Below are positions 11,184 through 18,897 of a stretch of DNA of 21,905 nucleotides, piece by piece; positions within the stretch are counted from its first letter, which is position 1, and every line of letters begins with the position of its first letter. The notes under the pieces were generated by a model, which saw only the letters and a program-made list of their open reading frames with translations, searched no databases and was not told where the DNA came from. The stretch comes from Lysobacterales bacterium (GTDB lineage Bacteria; Pseudomonadota; Gammaproteobacteria; Xanthomonadales; S139-57). A program made the position numbers and the translations under genes. The stretch covers positions 1 to 21,905 of the forward strand of contig JALWTZ010000222.1 in assembly GCA_026993285.1 (NCBI GenBank), given 5' to 3'.

Positions 11184-11858
11184 CTAGCGGCCGGGAAACC
11201 CCTTGTCCGGATTGTTCGCTGACCGGCCCGGTATCTGCAACAGGCTTGCCTGAACCGAAGCAGGTACCGCATCACGGATCGAATCTCCGGCCTGCAGGCG
11301 CTGGCGCAGTGCCGTGGCCGACAGCGGGTTCAGCGGGTTGTTCAGGTGGGTGATCAGGCCGGCTTCGGTCTGCAGGAATCGCTCTGGAGCATCGGCTTCG
11401 TCCACAGCGGCAAAACCGGACACGCTGGTGATGACCGCCTCGCCGGGCCGGCGCAACACCGCCAGGTGGCACAGACGGGGCAGTTGTTCATGCCGGTGCC
11501 AGCGGTGCAGACCGGCCAGGGCATCGGCACCCAGCACCAGCACACGGGCATGGTTGGGATAACGGCGGTGAAAATCGGCCAGGGTATCCACCATGTAGGA
11601 GGGGCCGGGCCGCTGCAGTTCACAGTCATCAGCCAGCAGTCCGGGCTCATCGGCCACGGCCAGCCGCACCAGCTGCAGGCGCTGCCGCGCGTTCAGCCAG
11701 GGTGGCGCGCGATGGGGCGGGTCGGCGGCCACCACCAGATGCACCGGTTGCAGTTGCAGATGATCACGCACATAGCGGGCGGCGGCCAGATGGGCGTTGT
11801 GAATGGGGTCGAAGGTGCCACCATAGATGCCAACGGCACCGGCCAGTTCGGCACGCAT
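11184..11858 (-). CDS. nadD: Nicotinate-nucleotide adenylyltransferase
   Basis: This 224-residue cytoplasmic enzyme joins nicotinate mononucleotide and ATP to form deamido-NAD and pyrophosphate in NAD synthesis. The nucleotidyltransferase signature GGTFDPIHNAH occupies residues 13-23. The second nucleotide-binding motif, usually close to ISSTxIR, appears as LSATALR (179-185). Its start shares one base with the holA stop (TGATG). In many gammaproteobacteria rsfS and rlmH follow; here the terminator at 11149 comes directly after, so the cluster ends with nadD. The C-terminal tail (PGRSANNPDKGFPGR) runs slightly past the usual end. Confidence 0.94.
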   Translation of the reverse strand: MRAELAGAVGIYGGTFDPIHNAHLAAARYVRDHLQLQPVHLVVAADPPHRAPPWLNARQRLQLVRLAVADEPGLLADDCELQRPGPSYMVDTLADFHRRYPNHARVLVLGADALAGLHRWHRHEQLPRLCHLAVLRRPGEAVITSVSGFAAVDEADAPERFLQTEAGLITHLNNPLNPLSATALRQRLQAGDSIRDAVPASVQASLLQIPGRSANNPDKGFPGR

Positions 11859-12901
11859 CAGGCCGGCTCGAGTTTCGGCCTTTTGGGCACGGGTTGATTG
11901 GCCAGGGCCAGCACCAGCCGTTCCAGTTCCAGCCAGCCGTCACCGGCCTGACGACCCTTGAGGATACGCTCGCAGGCCAGGCTTTCCTGCAACAGGGCAA
12001 ACCAGCGGCCGGGCTTGCGCGATCGTGCCAACCGCTCCAGCGGTGCCTGCTGGCTGCGCCAGATGCGGTGCTTGTCGAAGACCTGCTGGCGCGCGGCGGT
12101 ATCGCCACCGGCCAGGGCCAGGTCGGCCAGAATCTGGATGCGCTGGTTGACCGCCCAGTGCACCCGGTGCGGGGCCAACCCTTCCGCGCGGATGTGGGCC
12201 AGGATTTCCACCGCGCGGCGGGCCTGGCCCTGCATGGCCACTTCCACCAGCCGGAAGGCATCGAAACGGGCCGAATCAGCCACCCGTTCGTCGATTTGAT
12301 GGCTGTAGAGCGGCCCTTCCCCCAGCAGCAGGTGCAGCTTGCGGATTTCCTGATCACAGGCCAGCAGGTTGCCCTCGGTGCGCATGGCCAGGGCTTCCAC
12401 CGCCGCCGCTTCCGGCTGCAGGCCCAGGGTACGCATGCGCTGTTCCACCCAGGAGAGGAATTCCCGGGGCTTGAGTGGCCAGAGTACCAGCGACCGGGCC
12501 TGTTTCTGCAGCAGCTTGACCCATTTGAGCTTGCGGACGGCCGGTTCCCAGTTGCTGCTGCGCACCAGCAGCAGGGTGTCTTCACCCGCCTGTTGCAGCA
12601 GGCTTTCCAGCACGCGGGTGCCGGCATCGCCGGGCCGGCCGGTGGGGATGCGCAGGTCGATGATCTTGCGGCTGGCAAACAGGCTCATGCTGGCACCGGA
12701 CTGCTCCAGCGCCGCCCAGTCGAAGCCCGGCTCGACGGTGTGTATTTCCCGTTCCAGGTAGCCGGCCTGGCGGGCCTGTCGCAGCACCTGGTCGCAGGCT
12801 TCCTGCAACAGCAATGGGTCTTCCGAAACCATGAACCAGGCAGCCGGCAGGGGGTTCTGCTCCAGGGCGCGCTGCAGTTCAGCCGTGCTTTTCAGTAGCA
12901 T
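11858..12901 (-). CDS. holA: DNA polymerase III delta subunit
   Basis: The 347-residue product is the delta subunit of the clamp loader, which opens the beta sliding clamp during replication. Its length is close to that of the E. coli protein. The N-terminal domain reads MLLKSTAELQRALEQ, then AWFMVSEDPLLLQEACDQVL, the usual place of the beta-binding region. Later motifs include LEYLRE-like stretches and EGNLLACDQEIRKLHLL, typical of the HolA family. The start lies inside lptE (23-nt overlap), and the stop overlaps nadD by one base. The neighbours are the classical ones for this gene. Confidence 0.93.
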   Translation of the reverse strand: MLLKSTAELQRALEQNPLPAAWFMVSEDPLLLQEACDQVLRQARQAGYLEREIHTVEPGFDWAALEQSGASMSLFASRKIIDLRIPTGRPGDAGTRVLESLLQQAGEDTLLLVRSSNWEPAVRKLKWVKLLQKQARSLVLWPLKPREFLSWVEQRMRTLGLQPEAAAVEALAMRTEGNLLACDQEIRKLHLLLGEGPLYSHQIDERVADSARFDAFRLVEVAMQGQARRAVEILAHIRAEGLAPHRVHWAVNQRIQILADLALAGGDTAARQQVFDKHRIWRSQQAPLERLARSRKPGRWFALLQESLACERILKGRQAGDGWLELERLVLALANQPVPKRPKLEPA

Positions 12902-13415
12902 GGCCCGGCTCCGGCTGGGTGTTTTCCGGTGGTGGCAGGTAGATCAGGGCTTCCAGCACGCGGCTGGCGGCATCGCGGATCATTTCCTCGCGCATCAGCC
13001 GTTCCTGGCGGAACTTGCCCAGGATCTGGTCGTCATCGAAATTGAAGGCCCGCTCCAGGCGGATTTCCCGCTCGGGCCAGTGCCGGCCCGGCGCGCGCAA
13101 CTGGAAGCGCACCCGGTAGACCAGCAGAAATTCACTGACCCGGCCCCGGCTGTCCAGTGAGAGCACCTTGCGCTGGAAGCCGGCTTTCAGCACATGCAGC
13201 CGAGGGGCCTGTTCGCCGCCGTTCAGACGCACGCCGGCCATGTTCAGCTGACGGGCCAGTGCCGCGCCCAGCGGGGTGTCGGGGTTTTCCAGCCGCAACT
13301 CAGGATAGTGGCTGCTCAGGGCCTGGGCACCGCGCAGATGGTAGCCCGCGCAGCCTGGCAGCAGCATCAGGCTCAGCAGAAGCCCGGCCAGCCGGCTGCC
13401 GAGCCCGGCGTTCAT
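12879..13415 (-). CDS. lptE: LPS-assembly lipoprotein LptE
   Basis: The 178-residue lipoprotein sits as a plug in the LptD barrel and helps deliver lipopolysaccharide to the outer leaflet. It has a lipoprotein signal with lipobox LPGC (Cys22), then AGYHLRGA, the usual LptE opening. The later LEALIYLPP region matches the family end, followed by a polar tail (NTQPEPGHATEKHG) that overlaps the start of holA. Its start overlaps the leuS stop by 4 nt. Its presence shows that the host makes an LPS outer membrane. Confidence 0.92.
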   Translation of the reverse strand: MNAGLGSRLAGLLLSLMLLPGCAGYHLRGAQALSSHYPELRLENPDTPLGAALARQLNMAGVRLNGGEQAPRLHVLKAGFQRKVLSLDSRGRVSEFLLVYRVRFQLRAPGRHWPEREIRLERAFNFDDDQILGKFRQERLMREEMIRDAASRVLEALIYLPPPENTQPEPGHATEKHG

Positions 13416-15997
13416 CCGGATACCACCAGGTTGACCAGTTTCCCGGGCACCAGAATCTCCTTGCGCAGGGTCTTGCCTTCCAGAAAGCGGGCCACATTCC
13501 CGTCGGCCCGGGCGGCGGCCAGAATGCTGTCCTTGTCGGCATCGGCCGGCACGGTGATCTTGCCGCGCAGCTTGCCATTGACCTGCACCACCAGGGTCAG
13601 TTCGTCCTGCTCCAGGGCGGATTCGTCCACCCGCGGCCAGGGATGATCACTCAGTTCGCCCGTCTGCCCCAGCGCTTCCCAGAGCCGCTGGGTGATGTGC
13701 GGCACCACCGGCGAGAGCATGGGCACCACCGCCAGCCAGATTTCCTGTTCCAGTGCCCGGCCCTGCGGGCTGTCGTCCCGCTGCTTGCCCAGTTCATTGA
13801 GCAGTTCACGGATGGCGGCCAGGGCGGTGTTGAAAGTCTGCCGCCGGCCCATGTCGTCGGTGACCTTGGCAATGGTCTGGTGCAGCTTGCGCCGCAGGGC
13901 CTTCTGCCCGCTGTTCAGTGCCGCCACATCCAGTGCCGGCGGGGTTTCGCCGGCAATGAAATCCTGTACCTGCTTCCACAGGCGGTTAAGAAAGCGCCAG
14001 GCCCCTTCCAGGCCGGCATCCGACCATTCCAGCGACTGGTCCGGGGCCACATCCGACAGGCTGAACAGGCGCACGGTATCGGCGCCGTAACGGTCGATCA
14101 TCTCCTGCGGGTTGACGCCGTTGTTCTTGGACTTGGACATCTTCTCCACGCCACCCATGATGACCGGCTGGCCGTCTTCCTTGTGGACGGCGCGCACCAC
14201 CTGGCCCTTTTCATCCCGTTCGATGTCGATTTCCGCCGGGTTGAACCAGAGCTTGCGCCCGTCCTCTTCCCGGTACCAGGTTTCGGCCACCACCATGCCC
14301 TGGGTGAGCAGGCGGGTGAAGGGTTCGTCGCTGTCGACCAGCCCCTCGTCCCGCATCAGCTTGTGGTAGAAGCGGGCGTAGAGCAGGTGGAGAATGGCGT
14401 GCTCGATACCGCCCACATACTGGTCCACCGGCAGCCAGTAATTGGCCCGTTCGTCCAGCATGGCCTGGTCGTTGTCGGCACAGGTGTAACGGGCATAGTA
14501 CCAAGACGATTCCATGAAGGTATCGAAGGTATCGGTTTCCCGTTCCGCCGGGCCACCGCATTGCGGGCAGTCACAGTTTTTCCATGCGTCCATTTTCGCC
14601 AGGGGCGAACCGGCGCCTTCGGGCACCACATCTTCCGGCAACACCACCGGCAGTTGCTCCTCGGGCACGGGCACATCGCCACATTGCGGGCAGCGCACCA
14701 TGGGAATGGGGCAACCCCAGTAACGCTGGCGGGAAACCCCCCAGTCTCGCAGGCGGTAGTTGACTGTCTTGCGGCCAATGCCTTCCTGCTCGAAGCGTTG
14801 GGCCAGGTAGTCCATGGCCTGCTGGAAATCCATGCCGTCCATGGGGCCGGAGTTCACCAGCCGGCCCCGCTCGGTATAGGCCTGTTCGCTGACATCCGCG
14901 GCCTGGCCGCTTTCGTCGGCAATCACCGGGCGGATGGGCAAGCCGTACTGTCGGGCAAATTCCCAGTCGCGCTGGTCGTGGGCCGGTACCGCCATCACCG
15001 CGCCGGTGCCGTAACCCATGAGCACGAAATTGGCCACCCATACCGGTACTTTTTCTCCGGAGATGGGGTGAATGGCGTCCATGCCCAGGGGCATGCCCTT
15101 TTTCTCCATGGTCTCCAGCTCGGCCTCGGAAGTGCCGCCCTGCTGGCATTGCTGAATGAAGGCGGCGATCTCCGGGTTGCGCGCCGCGGCCTGGCGGGCC
15201 AGCGGATGTTCGGCGGCCACGGCCATGTAGGTCACGCCCATCAGGGTATCCGGCCGGGTGGTGTAGACCTCCACCCGCTGGTCACTGCCAGCCAGGGCGA
15301 AGCTGAACTGCAGGCCCTCGGAGCGGCCAATCCAGTTGCGCTGCATGGTCTTGACCGCTTCCGGCCAGCCTTCCAGCTGGTCCAGCCCCTGCAACAGTTC
15401 CTCGGCATAGGCGGTGATCCTGAAAAACCACTGGGGAATCTCGCGCCGCTCCACCAGCGCGCCGGAACGCCAGCCGCGCCCGTCGATGACCTGTTCATTG
15501 GCCAGCACCGTCTGGTCCACCGGGTCCCAGTTCACCACCGCGTTCTTGCGGTAGACCAGGCCTTTCCTGAACAGGCGCACGAACAGCTGCTGTTCCCAGC
15601 GGTAGTACTCGGGGCGGCAGGTGGCCACCTCCCGGCTCCAGTCATAGGCGAAACCCAGCCGCTTGAGCTGGGCGCGCATCTGCTCGATGTTGCGGTAGGT
15701 CCACTCCGCCGGCGGCACACCGTTCTTGATGGCCGCGTTCTCCGCCGGCAGGCCGAAGGCATCCCAGCCCATGGGCTGCAACACGTTCTTGCCCTGCATG
15801 CGCTGGAAGCGGGCGATCACATCGCCAATGCTGTAGTTACGCACATGGCCCATGTGCAGCTGGCCACTGGGATAGGGCAACATGCTCAGGCAGTAGAATT
15901 TCTCCCGCCCGTCTTCCTTCACCTGGAAGGTGCCCTGCTTTTCCCAGTGCTGCTGAATGGCCTGCTCGATGGCCTGCGGCTGGTATTTCTCTTGCAT
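13412..15997 (-). CDS. leuS: Leucyl-tRNA synthetase
   Basis: The 861-residue class I synthetase charges tRNA-Leu; the E. coli enzyme has 860 residues. I start it at the ATG at 15997 (MQEKYQPQAIEQ) because AGGA lies 6 nt upstream; a longer frame to 16072 overlaps ppa and adds non-conserved residues. The HIGH motif is HMGH (48-51). The CP1 editing domain has TTRPDTLMGVTY. A zinc-binding insertion has two Cys pairs (RCPQCGDV and CDCPQCGG). The KMSKS loop is EKMSKSKNNGV, in the usual position late in the protein. The C-terminal tRNA-binding domain is present (VQVNGKLRGKI). It lies 22 nt after ppa and is probably co-transcribed with it. Confidence 0.96.
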   Translation of the reverse strand: MQEKYQPQAIEQAIQQHWEKQGTFQVKEDGREKFYCLSMLPYPSGQLHMGHVRNYSIGDVIARFQRMQGKNVLQPMGWDAFGLPAENAAIKNGVPPAEWTYRNIEQMRAQLKRLGFAYDWSREVATCRPEYYRWEQQLFVRLFRKGLVYRKNAVVNWDPVDQTVLANEQVIDGRGWRSGALVERREIPQWFFRITAYAEELLQGLDQLEGWPEAVKTMQRNWIGRSEGLQFSFALAGSDQRVEVYTTRPDTLMGVTYMAVAAEHPLARQAAARNPEIAAFIQQCQQGGTSEAELETMEKKGMPLGMDAIHPISGEKVPVWVANFVLMGYGTGAVMAVPAHDQRDWEFARQYGLPIRPVIADESGQAADVSEQAYTERGRLVNSGPMDGMDFQQAMDYLAQRFEQEGIGRKTVNYRLRDWGVSRQRYWGCPIPMVRCPQCGDVPVPEEQLPVVLPEDVVPEGAGSPLAKMDAWKNCDCPQCGGPAERETDTFDTFMESSWYYARYTCADNDQAMLDERANYWLPVDQYVGGIEHAILHLLYARFYHKLMRDEGLVDSDEPFTRLLTQGMVVAETWYREEDGRKLWFNPAEIDIERDEKGQVVRAVHKEDGQPVIMGGVEKMSKSKNNGVNPQEMIDRYGADTVRLFSLSDVAPDQSLEWSDAGLEGAWRFLNRLWKQVQDFIAGETPPALDVAALNSGQKALRRKLHQTIAKVTDDMGRRQTFNTALAAIRELLNELGKQRDDSPQGRALEQEIWLAVVPMLSPVVPHITQRLWEALGQTGELSDHPWPRVDESALEQDELTLVVQVNGKLRGKITVPADADKDSILAAARADGNVARFLEGKTLRKEILVPGKLVNLVVSG

Positions 15998-16019
15998 GGG
16001 TTGTCCTGTCTTGCGGCAC

Positions 16020-16550
16020 TCAGGCCTGGTTGAAACGCTCCACGGCGGCGGAAACCATGCGGCGGGCCTCATCAGCCCCGTGCCAGCCTTCCACCTTCAC
16101 CCACTTGCCTGCTTCCAGATCCTTGTAGTGCTCGAAGAAATGGGCGATCTGCTCAAGCAGTTGTTCGGGCAGGTCTTCCGGCTGCTGCACATGCGCGTAC
16201 AGGGGGGTGATCTTGTCCACCGGCACGGCGATGACCTTCTCATCCTCACCCTTCTCATCGGCCATCTTCAGCACACCGATGGGGCGGCAGCGAATCACGC
16301 AACCGGGCTGCAGCGGGATGGGCGTGGGCACCAGTACATCCACCGGGTCGCCATCATCGGAAAGCGTGTTGGGAATATAGCCATAATTGCAGGGATAGTG
16401 CATGGCCGTGGCCATGAAACGATCGACGAACAACGCACCGGTGGCCTTGTCCACCTCGTACTTGATGGGGTCGGCGTGGGCGGGGATTTCAATGATGACA
16501 TTGGCCACCTCCGGCAAATCCGGGCCGGCGGGTACGGTTTTCAAACCCAT
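16020..16550 (-). CDS. ppa: Inorganic pyrophosphatase, family I
   Basis: The 176-residue soluble enzyme hydrolyses pyrophosphate to phosphate, using magnesium. The family signature DDGDPVDVLV lies at 65-74, with the metal-binding Asp residues at 66, 68 and 71 region. Further conserved parts are KYEVDKATGALFVDR (30-44), PCNYGYIP (53-60) and HFFEHYKDLEAGKWVKVEGW. A GGAGT site precedes the ATG. It is the first gene of the leuS cluster; its product removes the pyrophosphate made by LeuRS and NadD, encoded downstream. I know ppa mainly as a stand-alone gene, so this position is less common. Confidence 0.95.
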   Translation of the reverse strand: MGLKTVPAGPDLPEVANVIIEIPAHADPIKYEVDKATGALFVDRFMATAMHYPCNYGYIPNTLSDDGDPVDVLVPTPIPLQPGCVIRCRPIGVLKMADEKGEDEKVIAVPVDKITPLYAHVQQPEDLPEQLLEQIAHFFEHYKDLEAGKWVKVEGWHGADEARRMVSAAVERFNQA

Positions 16551-16589
16551 GGGTAATCACTCCAGAATGTAAAAGGAAACTTCGGGCGC

Positions 16590-16618
16590 ATTGTATCCCG
16601 AAGCCTGCGGCAACAAAA
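16590..16618 (-). promoter_or_regulatory. Candidate sigma-70 promoter for ppa-leuS-lptE-holA-nadD
   Basis: On the minus strand a -10 hexamer TACAAT (plus 16590-16595) lies 40 nt upstream of the ppa start. A -35-like TTTTGT (plus 16613-16618) stands 17 nt further upstream, and TTGTTG overlaps it at a shorter spacing. Inverted arms CTTCGGG (16580-16586) and CCCGAAG (16597-16603) flank the -10 box and could form an operator or an early-transcript hairpin. Confidence 0.45.
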
Positions 16619-16725
16619 CCCGCGTGGGGCATGAGCGACATGTCACATTTGCGCATCCGCTCACAATACACGGGAGCCACCGCGCCTACAGTAGCGGCAA
16701 AAACCACGATTCAGGGGGGAATCAC

Positions 16726-18882
16726 ATGCGCTGGATGCTGTTGGCTCTTTGGTGCTGTTCTCTTGCACAGGCACAGAACAATGCCTTTCGCTTTATCGTC
16801 TTCGGTGATTTCAACGGCGGCGGCTGTGCCCGCAATGCGCGGGTGCAGCAGGTGATCAACCAGGCGACCAGCGAGGTGGATATCGCCTTTTATGTTTCCA
16901 CCGGCGATCTGATCGACGGCTACCGGGAAAACGGGCAGATCACCAGTTGTTTCGCCACCGATCCGGCCAGCATCGACCCCGGCAGCAGTTGCGCCAGCGC
17001 GCCCAATGGCAATATCAAAGCCATGCTGTCTCCCATTCTGGACCGTACGCCGGTGATGGGCCTGGGTGCCAGCTTCTACCCGGCGCTGGGCAATCATGAC
17101 GACAACTGGGGCAGCAACTGGTACCCGGATTTGTGTGGAGATGGGATCTGTGACCTGTACGACCAGGATGGCGGCACGCCCGAATTCACCCTGCTCAATC
17201 GCTATATCACCGACCATTCCCCCGGCGCGGTCTGCTCGCTGGACCCCAATACCAGCGATTATCCGGATTATTTCTACTATCGTTTCAGTTACGGCAACAG
17301 CCTGTTCATCATGCTGCGGCTGAACAACGATTACGGCAACATGCTCTCCTGCAACAACCTGCCGGCCAGCCATGGCAGTTGCGCCGAATACTGCAGCGAC
17401 CCGGCCCTGTTCAACGACCCCGGCCGCAACAACAACTGCTACAGCGTGCACCAGTACGACTGGCTGCGCGAGCAACTGGCGCAGGCCCAGGGGCAGTATG
17501 AACATATCTTTGTTTTCGGCCACGCGCCCCTGCTGGGCACCGGTGACAACCACGGTCCCACCTCGGAAGCACCACAACTGCGCGCCCTGCTGGAACAATA
17601 CAATGTGGACCTGTACATCAACGGCCACAATCACGCCTATGAGCGCAGCCATCCGGTGAAAGGCAACCAGGTGGATGCCCGGGGCACGGTGTATCTCACC
17701 GTGGGCGTGGCCGGCGCGCTCACCGACGGCAATAGCGCCGACCAGTGGTTCGATGCCGCAAGCTACCACAACTGGGCCAGCTACGGCGAGCAGGAGAAAA
17801 TGAGCACCTACACCGTCATCACCGTCAATGGCCCCGCCGTCAGCCTGGAAACCAAAAGCCTGGGCCTGAACTGGCAGGTGGTGGACAGCGCCCGGTACAG
17901 CCAGCTCGGTGGTGGCAGCGAAAGCGCCTTTGCCGATGGCTTTGAAGGCCAGGCCAGCACACCGGGTGGCAGTGTACCCAACATTGCCGGCTGCCCGCTG
18001 TTCCCCGCGGATGATCTGTGGAATACGCCTATCGACCAGGCCCCACTGCATCCGGATTCCGATGCCTATATCGCCAGTATCGGCGCCAGCACCCCGCTGC
18101 ACCCGGATTTCGGCACCCAATGGGCGGGGCAGGATATCGGCATTCCCTACAACATCGTGCCCCAGGGGCAGGCCCGGGTGCCGGTACAGTTCACCTACTG
18201 GGACGAGAGTGACCTGGAGGCCGACCGGTGCAATACCGGTGGCGCGCAGGATGTGGGCTGCTACCCCATTCCTGACAACCCGGCCATCGAAGGGGCGCCG
18301 GTGGACAGCGGCGACCGCCATGTGCTGGTGCTGGAACAGGGCAGCTGCAAGCTCTATGAAACCTTTGCCACCACCAGCGCTTCCGGCAGCTGGCAGGCCG
18401 GTTCCGGTGCCATCTGGGACTTGTCGCAAAAGCAGAACCGCCCGCCAGGCTGGACCTCGGCGGATGCCTCCGGCCTGGCCATTTTGCCGGGGCTGGTACG
18501 CTACGAGGAAGTGATGATCACCGGCCAGGTCAACCACGCCCTGCGCTTTACCCTGGGCAATATCCGCCGCGCCTACATCCCGCCGGCTACCCATTCCGAC
18601 GGCCAGGGCGGTTGCAGCACGGCACTGCCGGCCATGGGCCAGCGTTTTCGCCTGAAGGCCGGCTACGACATTTCCGGCTTCAGCCCGCCCATTCAGGCCA
18701 TATTGCGGGCGATGAAAAAATACGGCATCGTGCTGGCGGATACCGGCAGCAATATGTTCATCACCGGCGAACACCATGACAACTGGGATGACGACCTGCT
18801 GCGGGAGCTGAAACAACTGACCGCCGGTGATTTCGAAGCGGTCTATCATGGGGATGCGGTGGTGTATGGGAGTTGCCCGTAA
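16726..18882 (+). CDS. Secreted metallophosphoesterase fused to a second conserved domain
   Basis: The 718-residue product starts at the ATG at 16726, which follows GGGGGGA by 5 nt and opens a signal peptide cleaved after AQA (residue 16). Residues about 20-390 are a calcineurin-like metallophosphoesterase: GDFN (27-30), STGDLIDG with Asp61, GNHDD (122-126), FGHAPLLG (264-271) and NGHNHAYER (299-307), the metal-ligand set expected for a two-metal centre. Many Cys residues suit an exported protein. A linker holds SAFADGFEG (400-408). Residues about 423-718 form a second domain (CPLFPADDLWNTP, GDRHVLVLEQ, GWTSADASGLAILPGLVRY, RFRLKAGYDISGF). I recall this as a widespread uncharacterised bacterial domain, but I cannot name it. 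The substrate is unknown. The gene diverges from ppa. Confidence 0.85.
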   Translation: MRWMLLALWCCSLAQAQNNAFRFIVFGDFNGGGCARNARVQQVINQATSEVDIAFYVSTGDLIDGYRENGQITSCFATDPASIDPGSSCASAPNGNIKAMLSPILDRTPVMGLGASFYPALGNHDDNWGSNWYPDLCGDGICDLYDQDGGTPEFTLLNRYITDHSPGAVCSLDPNTSDYPDYFYYRFSYGNSLFIMLRLNNDYGNMLSCNNLPASHGSCAEYCSDPALFNDPGRNNNCYSVHQYDWLREQLAQAQGQYEHIFVFGHAPLLGTGDNHGPTSEAPQLRALLEQYNVDLYINGHNHAYERSHPVKGNQVDARGTVYLTVGVAGALTDGNSADQWFDAASYHNWASYGEQEKMSTYTVITVNGPAVSLETKSLGLNWQVVDSARYSQLGGGSESAFADGFEGQASTPGGSVPNIAGCPLFPADDLWNTPIDQAPLHPDSDAYIASIGASTPLHPDFGTQWAGQDIGIPYNIVPQGQARVPVQFTYWDESDLEADRCNTGGAQDVGCYPIPDNPAIEGAPVDSGDRHVLVLEQGSCKLYETFATTSASGSWQAGSGAIWDLSQKQNRPPGWTSADASGLAILPGLVRYEEVMITGQVNHALRFTLGNIRRAYIPPATHSDGQGGCSTALPAMGQRFRLKAGYDISGFSPPIQAILRAMKKYGIVLADTGSNMFITGEHHDNWDDDLLRELKQLTAGDFEAVYHGDAVVYGSCP

Positions 18883-18897
18883 CGGCTTCGGGCCCGA

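Noticed and set aside
13157..16033. A 958-codon open frame on the plus strand, opposite leuS
   Set aside because: LeuS on the other strand is certain (HMGH, KMSKS, correct length); the plus frame has shadow-like composition and no motifs.
16641..16670. A Pho box upstream of the secreted phosphoesterase
   Set aside because: TGTCACA is followed by TCACA, but not at the 11-nt period of Pho boxes, so the match is too weak to report.
16711..18849. A 712-codon open frame on the minus strand, opposite the phosphoesterase
   Set aside because: The plus strand has a signal peptide, ribosome site and full metal-binding motif set; the minus product matches nothing.
18883..18897. A shared terminator between the phosphoesterase and the TonB receptor
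   Set aside because: The 15-nt gap and its borders show only a short GC palindrome (CGGGCCCG) without a T-run.
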